A DNA stretch of 64,000 nucleotides, taken from assembly GCF_002287375.1 (NCBI RefSeq), contig NZ_NPOA01000013.1, positions 1-64,000 on the forward strand, written 5' to 3'. Source of the DNA: Virgibacillus profundi. Lineage in GTDB: Bacteria > Bacillota > Bacilli > Bacillales > Amphibacillaceae. The notes beneath the pieces were generated by a model, which saw nothing but the letters and a program-made list of their open reading frames with translations, made no database searches and had not been told where the DNA came from. Within the stretch, counting starts at the first letter, position 1. Every line of letters starts with the position of its first letter. Both the position numbers and the translations under genes were made by a program. Of the stretch, positions 1 to 8,913 are shown piece by piece.

Positions 1-55
1 TGAACAGTAATTAAAATATGTTAAAATAGATTAAAAGATAAGGAGTGTATTTATA

Positions 56-517
56 ATGGTAAAAACAATGAATGTTGAAAGTTTTAACCTGGATCATACA
101 AAGGTGAAAGCACCTTATATCCGCTTGGCTGGTACGACAGAGGGCGCAAAAGGTGATGTGATCCATAAATATGATCTGCGCTTCAAACAGCCGAACAAAG
201 CACACATGGAAATGCCCGCACTGCATTCACTGGAACACCTGACGGCAGAATTAATCCGGAACCATCATGATAGTGTCGTAGATTTAGGACCTATGGGATG
301 CCAGACCGGCTTCTATTTAACAGTTCTGAATGACGACAGCTATGAAGGAATTCTAGATACAGTCGAAAAAACATTGAAAGACGTGCTGGAAGCTGAAGAA
401 GTTCCTGCATGTAATGAAGTACAATGCGGCTGGGCAGCAAGCCATAGCCTGGAAGGTGCGAAAGAGCTGGCTCGCGAAATGCTTGCGAAAAAAGATGAAT
501 GGAATAGTGTTTTTTAG
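56..517 (+). CDS. luxS: S-ribosylhomocysteine lyase LuxS, copy 1
   Basis: Cytoplasmic metalloenzyme that cleaves S-ribosylhomocysteine to homocysteine and the autoinducer-2 precursor DPD, in the activated methyl cycle. The 153-residue length is normal for LuxS. The metal-binding motif HSLEHL near residue 57 and the later cysteine in EVQCGWAAS are both visible, and the N-terminal [17 protein letters not shown] is typical. The ATG follows AAGGAGTG at a normal distance. A second copy at 15788 differs at ten nucleotides and one residue (Arg here, His there, in LA[R/H]EM). This copy has its own intrinsic terminator, the other does not. The homology begins at base 1 of the window or further left, so its upstream limit is unknown. 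Confidence 0.97.
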   Translation: MVKTMNVESFNLDHTKVKAPYIRLAGTTEGAKGDVIHKYDLRFKQPNKAHMEMPALHSLEHLTAELIRNHHDSVVDLGPMGCQTGFYLTVLNDDSYEGILDTVEKTLKDVLEAEEVPACNEVQCGWAASHSLEGAKELAREMLAKKDEWNSVF

Positions 518-530
518 GGGGTAGGATGAG

Positions 531-565
531 AGCGAACAGTGGTAAGTGCCCTGTTCGCTTTTTTA
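531..565 (+). terminator. Rho-independent terminator after luxS copy 1
   Basis: The stem AGCGAACAG (531-539) pairs with CTGTTCGCT (551-559), followed by a run of T. It lies 14 bases after the luxS stop codon. Confidence 0.9.
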
Positions 566-675
566 TTTGACGATTTTAAGTGGAATTTGTAATTCATTAG
601 GGTGCGGGTTCGTCCTTGGTGCTTTGTTAAAATAGAATTACCGTGGTGGGAGTCTACTCATTGGCGGCACCCAAA

Positions 676-840
676 TTATTTATTCCTAACACTACTCAAC
701 ATTTCACTCCATCTATTTCTTAGGTTGTTAAGACGTTCATTTCTATTCAAACGCCGTTTTTCTATCAATTTGTCAATATCTTGGGATCTTACCTTCTTTG
801 GATACTTACTTAGTTCGATTACATTATTTTTATTATCCAT
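676..840 (-). CDS. Small basic protein (54 aa), unknown function
   Basis: A short open frame on the minus strand starts MDNKNNVIELSKYPKK and ends NRWSEMLSSVRNK. It is preceded by AGGTTGGTGA at suitable spacing before the ATG. It is lysine/arginine rich with no membrane segment or signal peptide. Its second half (RRLNRNERLNNLRNR) resembles the corresponding part of the small protein at 1032-1208 (RRKIRNKRIRTMRNR), so the two look like diverged paralogues. It lies downstream of, and in the same orientation as, the membrane-protein gene at 1195-2355, but a terminator at 999-1028 separates them. No function is recognised. Confidence 0.55.
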   Translation of the reverse strand: MDNKNNVIELSKYPKKVRSQDIDKLIEKRRLNRNERLNNLRNRWSEMLSSVRNK

Positions 841-998
841 TTGAATCACCAACCTTTACTTAGGTTAGTATCATTATATGCAGGCGGTATAAATTTTAAA
901 CACGAAGAGTCCTAATATGAAGGCACGTATAATCTGTACTAGAAAAATATGGTTAGTTTGAGCAACGTTATCCAGCTTGTAGGGTTTTTGGATAACAA

Positions 999-1028
999 AA
1001 AACACTTACCGATATTGATAAGTGTTTT
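999..1028 (-). terminator. Rho-independent terminator, minus strand
   Basis: The stem AAAACACTTA/TAAGTGTTTT spans 999-1028. Read on the minus strand it is followed by a T run. It begins a few bases after the stop of the gene at 1032-1208, which supports that gene being real. Confidence 0.8.
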
Positions 1029-1031
1029 GAA

Positions 1032-1208
1032 TCATAATATGCTCTTATTATTATCTTGTTCATTTAAAACGGATTGAACCCGATTTCTCATAGTACGAAT
1101 TCTTTTATTACGAATTTTTCTTCGTTGCGCATTTATTTCTTTTTGAGATAGTGAATTGATCACTTTCACCTTATCAGTATTTTTTTCCTGTGCCTTAGTT
1201 ACCGACAT
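1032..1208 (-). CDS. Small basic protein (58 aa), unknown function
   Basis: The start is placed at the ATG of MSVTKAQ (1208) because AAAGGA lies about ten bases upstream; the ATG seven codons earlier has no binding site. The start overlaps the 3' end of the upstream membrane-protein gene by 14 bases, suggesting translational coupling. The product is strongly basic, with the core RRKIRNKRIRTMRNR resembling the 54-residue protein encoded at 676-840. No signal peptide or membrane segment is visible. A terminator follows directly. The pairing with a coiled-coil membrane protein suggests a functional unit, but the function is unknown. Confidence 0.65.
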   Translation of the reverse strand: MSVTKAQEKNTDKVKVINSLSQKEINAQRRKIRNKRIRTMRNRVQSVLNEQDNNKSIL

Positions 1209-2355
1209 GCTGATCAAGTCCTTTCTCATCCAAATTTTTCAGTAGTAATAAACAAATTCCGTGAAACAATCTATATGTTTCACTTGTATCAAGTATATCA
1301 TCGTTTAGTAATAAGTTCCATGCTTTTACATTCACTACACTATCCACATGGAAGTTTAGTAACCAAGTAGTTTTTTCTCCTGACTCCCCTGACATTAAAA
1401 TCTTATAGGAAACGACAAAGTATCCTTTTCTCGGTTCATTTGCCCTTGGTTTATTATCTTCTGCCTTAAATGCATGGATGGCTGCCCAGTGCTTATATCT
1501 TTCATCATCAATCTTAATGATAGATTTAGTTTTTCCTGTAGTACCTTCATCTGCTATTTTTTTAAGTACATCACCTTCAGCTTTATACAGTGTAATACCT
1601 GACATAAATTTTAAATCTGAAAAACCTAATAAACCATTATAATATCGATAAAGTAGAATATTAACGTCTTTAAGTAGTTCCGAATAATATCGAATAAGAT
1701 CCTCATTATTTGATATTTCATTTACTAAAGATTCAATTTCCTCATTCATTTCGTTCATTGTATCCACCAATATCGCTTTATCATTATCCCATTCAGTTTT
1801 CAATTCTTCTTTTTCCTTTTCAAATTTTGCAATTATCATTTCCACTAGTTTGCTGTTTTCATCTTGCTTCGTTAAGACCCCTGTAATAAAATCATATAAA
1901 GACTTTAAGGACATGTTATTTTCCACTGCATAGCTAACTATATGAAATTCCTGGGCTCTGAATTTTATATAGGCTTGATAATGAAATGACTTGTCATAAA
2001 ATGTGAGCATCTTTTGTAAATAAAAAGGCAATGTTATTAAATATAGAATAATTGCGACCATAATAGTTAAAAGGATTTGCCAAGCTAATTCCCATGAAGT
2101 AAAAAGATTAGCACAAACTATAGTTGTTACAGTACCGGCAATGGGTATAGCGGCTAAATTGATATTCTTTAAGCCCTTAATTACTCTTGTAAGATTCGGA
2201 ATATCTTTTAATGGCTGTAAACATAAATATAATAACCAATTACCATTCGCATCCCGTGTTCTCTTTTCTTTTTGCAGATAATGAATAACAGGATCTGTTT
2301 CCTGCGACAACCTTCCCAAAGACAAATGAAAATAGCTATCCTTTTTTTGATCCAT
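1195..2355 (-). CDS. Membrane protein with coiled coil and soluble C-terminal domain, unknown
   Basis: A 386-residue protein. It has an N-terminal cytoplasmic stretch (1-65), two hydrophobic segments at roughly 68-90 and 93-113 (IPIAGTVTTIVCANLF; ILLTIMVAIILYLITLPFYL), a charged coiled-coil-like region around 165-215, and a globular C-terminal domain to the end. The arrangement suggests a membrane-anchored sensor or scaffold with a GAF-like soluble domain, but no diagnostic motif was found, so the domain name is a guess. The ATG follows AAGGAG. It is translationally coupled to a small basic protein. It has no obvious link to luxS or to the protease on its other side. Confidence 0.7.
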   Translation of the reverse strand: MDQKKDSYFHLSLGRLSQETDPVIHYLQKEKRTRDANGNWLLYLCLQPLKDIPNLTRVIKGLKNINLAAIPIAGTVTTIVCANLFTSWELAWQILLTIMVAIILYLITLPFYLQKMLTFYDKSFHYQAYIKFRAQEFHIVSYAVENNMSLKSLYDFITGVLTKQDENSKLVEMIIAKFEKEKEELKTEWDNDKAILVDTMNEMNEEIESLVNEISNNEDLIRYYSELLKDVNILLYRYYNGLLGFSDLKFMSGITLYKAEGDVLKKIADEGTTGKTKSIIKIDDERYKHWAAIHAFKAEDNKPRANEPRKGYFVVSYKILMSGESGEKTTWLLNFHVDSVVNVKAWNLLLNDDILDTSETYRLFHGICLLLLKNLDEKGLDQHVGN

Positions 2356-2619
2356 AAATAATCTCCTTAAAATAATAAGATTTTTAATGATTGGTAGTAA
2401 ATCTTCTGTATTTTCTGAGGGGTTGATTGAAATGAATGAAAATGTAGTTAACTGACCAGAGAAAGATTCTACCTCATGAAGCGTTTGAACAAAGCGAAAT
2501 TCTCGTGCCTGACAGTAATTGGAATATCTTACATATGTGGTAAATATAAAATCTTGAAATCTTCTTTTCTAGTAGCAATAATCATTGGCAACATGCCATC
2601 TACAGGTTTGATGGATCAA

Positions 2620-2752
2620 TCAAGTGATAATGGAAGCAGCGCCCTTTGGAATTGTATCCTTAACATCTCCGGGATGTAGCAGAAATTCAACCTGGAAACC
2701 GTAGCCTTCGATTCCTTTAAGCCAATACTCAACACGATAATTGTCATTTTTT
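2620..2752 (-). pseudogene. Possible remnant of a decayed coding sequence
   Basis: On the minus strand an open stretch without a start codon reads DNYRVEYWLKGIEGYGFQ, continues VEFLLHPGDVKDTIPKGAA and ends SIIT-stop. The composition is protein-like, but the frame is closed by a stop just upstream and no ribosome binding site is present. The family was not recognised. The rest of the 2356-3110 gap is AT-rich and shows nothing else that can be supported. Confidence 0.3.
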
Positions 2753-3112
2753 CATGCCTTTCATGTAATCTTATTCTTTGATTAGATACAAGATAAGTTA
2801 TTTCATCTCGAAAGTCAAGAACGCTCGTTCGTAATATAATAACTTAAAATTGAATTTTAACGGTATGAAACCTAGGGAAAATTTACTTTTTATTGTTTTA
2901 TTTCGGATAAATCAGGAATTTGGTTCGTATATTTGTATAAAAAGTGGATTTTATATTTTAAAATTACTTTCTATTTTAAATTAAATGGCTGCAGGATCAA
3001 TAATAATAAGTATTAGGACTGAAACCAAAATCTAATAACAAAAACCATTTAACGCTTTAACAACCGGAAATTTGAAATAATTATAAATTACATATAATAG
3101 ATATAAATAAAA

Positions 3113-3137
3113 GGAGAAGTGCAGCAAACACTTCTCC
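3113..3137 (-). terminator. Terminator of the subtilase gene
   Basis: GGAGAAGTG and CACTTCTCC (3113-3121, 3129-3137) form a 9-bp stem, followed on the minus strand by TTTTATTTAT. It lies about 90 bases after the protease stop codon. A second weaker hairpin lies at about 3156-3185. Confidence 0.8.
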
Positions 3138-3227
3138 TCGCAATTTCTACCGTCAGGGTAGTGGTTGTTTTTTTGCAAACCACCCTTTGAGCTCACCCCC
3201 AAATCCACAAGGTAAGCTCACTATTTA

Positions 3228-6200
3228 TTATTGAATTAAATGATTCTCCAGTTCTTCTACTAATTCTTGACTAACCGCACCTTCTCCACCAAAAATGGTA
3301 AGTCGGCTGGTTTCATTTTCTATTAAGAATTCAGCCGTACTTGAAGGTACTGTATTTCCTACTAACACAATCGCACTATCACTTTTTGCGGCAAGTACAG
3401 CTCCTGTTAAAGCATCTGCAAATTCCTGACCTGTTGCAACATAAAGATGGTTGTTATTCACATCGAAATGTTGATTGACTGCTAGATTCGTTGTATAGCG
3501 ATCAGGGCCGCGAAGTCTTTGTGCATCTGGTAATTCAGCGAAAACCTCTTCTTCAACTACTTCATAGCCACCGACTACAATTGTCTCTGTTGCACTAATA
3601 TTTTCTAATGCATCCGCGGTTGCTTCAGGTAGTCGATCCGAATATGTTAATAGAATCGGCATACCAATTTTTGCTGCATGTGATGCAACAGACACGGCAT
3701 CCGGGAAATCCATGCCATTCGTTATGACAACTTGATCTGCTCCTCCTGGTGATACTTCTTCAGCAATAAATGCTGCTGTTTCAAAACGAGTCTCTCCAGC
3801 AATTCGACGAACGTCTACGCCTGCTGCATGAAGCTCAGTTTCCACATCCTCACTTATAGCTCCTGTACCACCAAGGATGATGACTTCGCTTGTACCAAGG
3901 CGTTCGATTTCTGTTAATGTTGCTGAATTTATTTTTTTACTTGGCGTTAATAAGATTGGTGCATCAAGCTTATGAGCCAGTGGTACACCAGTTAACGCAT
4001 CCGCAAATTGATCCCCACGAGCTAAAACTACTGTATCTGCACTATCCCAGCCTTTTTGGCTAATTTCTATTGCGGTGTCATAGCGTAAGTCACCGGAAAT
4101 TCGCTCTACCTGTTCAGATGAAATGAACAATTTCCCTTTTGCTTCTTCTGCTATTGTATTTCCATATTCATCTGTTATCGAAACTTCGATTGACACATTA
4201 TCAAGTTCCATATTTGCTGGTACTTTCCATGTTCCTTTATAAACACCTGGTTCTACTTCTTCCATATTGCCTGTAGATGATAATCCATTTTCTGTTGGTA
4301 ATTTTAATGCATAGTTTGCAATACCATTCTCCAGATTACTTGTGAATGAAATTTCTACTTCATCACCTGGATACACATATAAATCACTGGCAGGCTGTAT
4401 GTCTTCTATTTCCAAATCAGACTGTTGTTTTGAAATAACCGTAATCTTTTCTTCTGAACTGTTACCAGCTTCATCAACAGCAACGACATCGATGATATTT
4501 TCTCCCGATTCCAGAATGATTCGCTTAGAATATGTTTCATCTTCTATTGATGCTGTTTCATCATTTACTGTTACTTGGGTAGAATTCTCGTCTAAAACTG
4601 TACCCTCTATTGTTATCGTTTCACGGTCTGTTTCATGACCATCTTCCGGACTATCGATTGTCAATTCAGGGGCTATTGTATCTAATTCAATCGAGACAGG
4701 ATCCGATGCTTTAGCATCCTCTCCATCTATCACTGTTATCGCCTGGAGTTCATTTTCCCCTTCCTGCAATTCAACATCCATCACAAATTCACCATCTGAT
4801 GAGGTTTCTGTAATTCCTTTTTCCTCTCCATTATTCATTACTTTCATTGTAGTAGATGGAGAAGCAAAACCTTCTACTGTCACATTTGACTCAGCAGTAA
4901 TAGTACCTTCTGATGGTGCTGCAATAGTTGGTACATCCACCTCGTAATCTACCTTAGCACGGATCACATAGTTCCCATCTTCCACCGGGGCAGGTGACCA
5001 TGTACCATTTACCAGCTGATAGCTTCTTTCAGCAAATGGATAATCCTCATCAACCGCTAATGCAGGTGCATATGGGTTAACTTGTGTTTGGATATATACC
5101 ATATAAAAATCATCATTGACGACTATATTATGCTCTTTCAAGTCTATTTCTGTCCAATCATGCTGATCTCTTACTGCTTCTGCTTCAATTGGGCCGGCAA
5201 TTTTTTCACCAGGGAGGCCATTCACACCGGATGCATCCCAGACTTCTACAGCAAATGCCTTTCTTCCCGGATTAGGAAATTCCTCGCCCCAGAATTTGAA
5301 AACACCATCTGTAACTACGGCAGACTCCTTATCATCCGGTAAGGACATCTTTACAGCCCAGCCACTCCCTGCATCGTAAAAGACACGTGCATTTTCAGCA
5401 TTTCCATCGTCATAAGCAATTTCATCTCCAGGATAGGTGTATAATTTTTCTAATTCTATCGAGAGATCGACATCTTCTTCTACAACGTCAACATCAATTT
5501 CTGTACTCTTATAGCCAAGAGCAACTATTTTTAACGTGTAATCCCCTTCAAAAAGATCTGTTTCAAAGTAACCTAATTTATCCGTATCAATTGGACTAAT
5601 ATTCGCATCCTCTACAACGTAAAGGGTTGCATCTTCAATTGGAATACCCGATTCGTCTTTTACTTGCCCACTTACTGTTGCTTGATGCAGCTTATCTAAT
5701 ATAAATTCCGCTGAAACTTCTTCTTCATCCTCAGCGATTGTTATTGTTTGTTCCTTAGACTGATAACCATAGGATTCAGCCACTAATGTGTACGTTCCCG
5801 GAATATGAATGAAAGAATACATCCCGGTCAATGGATCGGTTTGAGCAGTTCGCCCAGTTTCAAGAATCGAGACGGTAGCATCTAATGGCAACTGTCCTTC
5901 TTCAACCGCTATCTCCCCTTTATCTGCAGTACGATTTGACATGGTTATACCATTATCCAGATTATCTGAAATAGATACATCATCAATGTACCAGCCTTCT
6001 TCTGTCGTGTAAGAATTGGAATATAGGTTAAATCCTATATAAATTCTTTCACCACTGTATTCAGATAGATCAATAGCAACATCTTCCCAGCCATCTGTAT
6101 AACCATCCATCTCAGCTACTTTCGTCCATTCTTCCTTATCGGATGAAATAACTATATAACCGAAATCATACGGGTTACCGGAGGTTTGGAATAACTCCAA

Positions 6201-8327
6201 ATTATGCCATTGTTTAAAATGGAGATGTGCCCCATCTTCAGGCACCACTACCGGCGGCATTACTAAAGTAGCATCGGAATCATTTTTATACTCTCCAGCT
6301 AAGTTAGTTGCATAAACATGATCGCCTGAAACAGCATTTTCAGGTCCCGATTTTGGTTTGCCTTTCTCCCATGTATCATTTTCACCAAACGAGAACCATC
6401 CTTTTGCTGAATCCTCAAAGTCCTCGGAGTAACCAATCGACTCACCAGGAATTACTTCCACAGTCTGTGAAGAGGTCAGAACACTTTTGTTTGAGTAATC
6501 ATTCATCCACCAATAATATTTTAGTTTCCCTTCTCCGATATGTTCTCCCGGTATCGTAAACGTATATACACCATCACGATGATCACCGGAAACTTGGGTA
6601 GCAGGATTAAATGAATGCCAATTGCCCTCAGTATCCTGATATTCAACTTCAACATTTGTTACAGCAACATCATCCATAACCCTTATTGATATCTCCAAAT
6701 CTGTATCTTGATATGCTTCTAAAGAAGGGTCATGTTTATAAGTAATTCTTTCTTCATCTTCTCCTATCCTGGTTACTGTTCCTTCTATTGTTGCTGTTCC
6801 ATCAATTACGGATGTTACAGCCTCAAAAGCATTTACTAATCCTTCTCCATAAGCATGGTTTGGTGAATCCTGGTGTTCTTCATCTGTTAAAGGAGTGGCT
6901 GTTTCCATTAAACGATCTTCAATATGAGAAACCGGAATATAAGGATCAGCCGATCTTAATAAGGCAGCAACCCCACTTACTGCAGGTGTAGCCATTGATG
7001 TTCCATTATTAATAGCGTAACCATTTCCTGGTACTGCTGAACGAACAGCAACTCCAGGTGCAACAAGATCCGGTTTAATTTCGTCATAAGGAGACGGCCC
7101 TCTAAAAGAAAAGTCCGCAATCTGATTGGTACTATCAGTTGCACCTACTGCAAATGATTCCGGATAATTTGCAGGTGAGGCAATCGATCCCGGACCACCC
7201 GGATTTAATAAGCTTGCATTCCCGGCAGCAAACACAGGAAAAATCTGTGCATCTCTCCAAGCTTGAACAACCTCTCGATACCATTCGTCTTTCCCGGGTC
7301 CTCCACTCCATGAATTGTTGACAATATCCGGAGCAAGGTCAATTCGTTCATTTCCCTCTGAATCAGTTGGAGCCATAATCCAATCCGCAGCAGCCAAAAG
7401 GTCACTATCTTTACCACCCTCAGCTGTAAATGCACGAACAGCGATGTATTTTGCTCCCGGGGCTACACCGATTTGATTTAATTCACCGCTCTCTCCACCT
7501 ACAATGGTTCCAGTAACATGGGTACCGTGACCCTGATCATCATATGGTTCTTCAAGACCAGCAGTAGCATCAAACCAACTGTAATCATGGTTTACTTCTC
7601 CTGTTTGGGAATTATATCCCCGGTATTTTTCTTTTAGTGCCGGATGATCCCATTGGACACCGGAGTCAATTGTGGCAACAACCGTTCCTGTGCCATCTAC
7701 ACCCATGTTCCATACATCAGGTGCGCCAATTTGTTCTATATTCCATTCAACCGTATCACCAGTTTCTTCTGATATTTCCGTTTTTTCCGGTTTAATTAGC
7801 TGACGCGTTTCATCCTTAAGTATTTTTTCTACTTCTGAAAATGCAACAATTTTTTCTGCAATCTCTTTTGTAGCAGTAACCGCCATGGCATTAACGATAA
7901 AATAAGATTGAACATCCTCTACATTTCCCGTTTGTTTTTCTTCTTCCAGAAATACTTCAACATTTTGCTGTGATTCTTTGGCAGTTGATTTCAATTCAGT
8001 AACCACAGCAGAACGTTGGGTGAAAATTTGTTTTTGCTGTGTTAAGTTTTCTTGTTCTGCTTTTTGAATCGCTTGTTCAGCAGCTTCTTTTGTATTCGCT
8101 TTTCCCTTAAACTTAACTAAAAAGGTAACTTTTTCTTCCTTTTCAAACTGTTCAAGAACGCTATCATTTATTTTAGCTGTTGTATCTAAACTATTATTTT
8201 TTAATGATTGATATGGAACTTCTGATTGTTGCGCAGCTGCAAATCCAGGTATAATTAATGAAACTATTAAAAGAATTGACGTAACTACACTTAACCTTTT
8301 ACAAAAATCTCTTCTTATCTCCCTCAA
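3228..8327 (-). CDS. Secreted multidomain subtilisin-like (S8) protease with CWB2 repeats
   Basis: Very large exported serine protease of about 1699 residues, of the bacillopeptidase F type. Domain order: signal peptide (about 1-33, ending FAAAQQ); an I9-like propeptide; an S8 catalytic domain with Asp221 (TIDSGVQ), His267 (GHGTHVTG) and Ser444 (NGTSMATP); a MAM/immune-inhibitor-A-like sandwich module around 640-790; two carboxypeptidase-regulatory-like folds; two bacterial Ig-like modules; and three CWB2 (cell-wall-binding) repeats from about 1410 to the end (RISGDLRYDTA, RIAGETRFETA, RLRGPDRYTTN). The CWB2 repeats anchor proteins non-covalently to secondary cell-wall polymers. The TTG at 8327 is preferred because GGAGGGG lies seven bases upstream; the GTG at 8333 lies too close to it. 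It is monocistronic with its own terminator. The substrate is unknown, but extracellular protein degradation is expected. Confidence 0.95.
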   Translation of the reverse strand: MREIRRDFCKRLSVVTSILLIVSLIIPGFAAAQQSEVPYQSLKNNSLDTTAKINDSVLEQFEKEEKVTFLVKFKGKANTKEAAEQAIQKAEQENLTQQKQIFTQRSAVVTELKSTAKESQQNVEVFLEEEKQTGNVEDVQSYFIVNAMAVTATKEIAEKIVAFSEVEKILKDETRQLIKPEKTEISEETGDTVEWNIEQIGAPDVWNMGVDGTGTVVATIDSGVQWDHPALKEKYRGYNSQTGEVNHDYSWFDATAGLEEPYDDQGHGTHVTGTIVGGESGELNQIGVAPGAKYIAVRAFTAEGGKDSDLLAAADWIMAPTDSEGNERIDLAPDIVNNSWSGGPGKDEWYREVVQAWRDAQIFPVFAAGNASLLNPGGPGSIASPANYPESFAVGATDSTNQIADFSFRGPSPYDEIKPDLVAPGVAVRSAVPGNGYAINNGTSMATPAVSGVAALLRSADPYIPVSHIEDRLMETATPLTDEEHQDSPNHAYGEGLVNAFEAVTSVIDGTATIEGTVTRIGEDEERITYKHDPSLEAYQDTDLEISIRVMDDVAVTNVEVEYQDTEGNWHSFNPATQVSGDHRDGVYTFTIPGEHIGEGKLKYYWWMNDYSNKSVLTSSQTVEVIPGESIGYSEDFEDSAKGWFSFGENDTWEKGKPKSGPENAVSGDHVYATNLAGEYKNDSDATLVMPPVVVPEDGAHLHFKQWHNLELFQTSGNPYDFGYIVISSDKEEWTKVAEMDGYTDGWEDVAIDLSEYSGERIYIGFNLYSNSYTTEEGWYIDDVSISDNLDNGITMSNRTADKGEIAVEEGQLPLDATVSILETGRTAQTDPLTGMYSFIHIPGTYTLVAESYGYQSKEQTITIAEDEEEVSAEFILDKLHQATVSGQVKDESGIPIEDATLYVVEDANISPIDTDKLGYFETDLFEGDYTLKIVALGYKSTEIDVDVVEEDVDLSIELEKLYTYPGDEIAYDDGNAENARVFYDAGSGWAVKMSLPDDKESAVVTDGVFKFWGEEFPNPGRKAFAVEVWDASGVNGLPGEKIAGPIEAEAVRDQHDWTEIDLKEHNIVVNDDFYMVYIQTQVNPYAPALAVDEDYPFAERSYQLVNGTWSPAPVEDGNYVIRAKVDYEVDVPTIAAPSEGTITAESNVTVEGFASPSTTMKVMNNGEEKGITETSSDGEFVMDVELQEGENELQAITVIDGEDAKASDPVSIELDTIAPELTIDSPEDGHETDRETITIEGTVLDENSTQVTVNDETASIEDETYSKRIILESGENIIDVVAVDEAGNSSEEKITVISKQQSDLEIEDIQPASDLYVYPGDEVEISFTSNLENGIANYALKLPTENGLSSTGNMEEVEPGVYKGTWKVPANMELDNVSIEVSITDEYGNTIAEEAKGKLFISSEQVERISGDLRYDTAIEISQKGWDSADTVVLARGDQFADALTGVPLAHKLDAPILLTPSKKINSATLTEIERLGTSEVIILGGTGAISEDVETELHAAGVDVRRIAGETRFETAAFIAEEVSPGGADQVVITNGMDFPDAVSVASHAAKIGMPILLTYSDRLPEATADALENISATETIVVGGYEVVEEEVFAELPDAQRLRGPDRYTTNLAVNQHFDVNNNHLYVATGQEFADALTGAVLAAKSDSAIVLVGNTVPSSTAEFLIENETSRLTIFGGEGAVSQELVEELENHLIQ

Positions 8328-8599
8328 TTGCACCCCTCCACTTTTCAGATTTCACCTGTCATGTTTCACTTTAAAATAATAAATTCACATCCTTTTCAAA
8401 ATTTTTATATAAGTATCCACTTACTATAACAAACATGATATTGTGATGTTGTCGGAAAATGTCGAATAAAGGGGATTTTATGTGAAGATAGTAGAATAGT
8501 ATGTATAATGCAAGCGGGGTTAGTTGATTCAGGTACTTTGGTGCTATTTCTAAAGTTTGATCATTGGCAAATCATTACCAGGCCCCTTATTCTTAGGGA

Positions 8600-8783
8600 G
8601 TTGAGAGAGAATCGCCCAAGTTGAGAGAGAATCTCCCGAAGTTGAGAGACTATGCCACAGAGTTGAGAGAGAATCAAGATTATACAGTTATCTCTCAACT
8701 ATTCACAGGGATCTCTCAACTTTTAGAACTTCTCTCTCAACTATTCACCAGGGTCTCTCAACTTCCATAAGCTCTCTCTCTAC
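8600..8783. repeat. 21-bp-period array, forward plus inverted halves (array 1)
   Basis: Units of the motif GTTGAGAGA start at 8600, 8620, 8641 and 8662. The inverted motif TCTCTCAAC starts at 8691, 8712, 8733 and 8754, with a diverged unit at 8775. Spacing is 20-21 bp throughout and the linkers are not conserved. The two halves are complementary and could form a long imperfect hairpin in DNA or RNA. From the second unit onward the array stays open in one frame as 7-residue repeats such as KLRENLP and ISQLFTG. It lies between the subtilase promoter region and the terminator of the gene at 8914-10740. No other feature is seen at 8334-8600. Confidence 0.9.
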
Positions 8784-8808
8784 TTCACGGAATGAGAGAC
8801 AGAACAAA

Positions 8809-8859
8809 AAAGCTGCCAGTTTTATCACCATTAAATCAGTGATTAAAACCAACAGCTTT
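8809..8859 (-). terminator. Terminator of the large zinc-ribbon membrane protein gene
   Basis: AAAGCTG (8809-8815) pairs with CAGCTTT (8853-8859), and the inner segments GTTTTATCAC and GTGATTAAAAC extend the stem with one bulge. On the minus strand the stem runs into TTTTTT. Confidence 0.85.
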
Positions 8860-8913
8860 ATAAGTTCCAGTAATATATTCGGCAAAATTCGGGAAAATCA
8901 AACCCTGCAACAA

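Noticed and set aside
2476-2679. 67-codon plus-strand ORF
   Set aside because: No ribosome binding site, and the opposite strand carries a more protein-like fragment.
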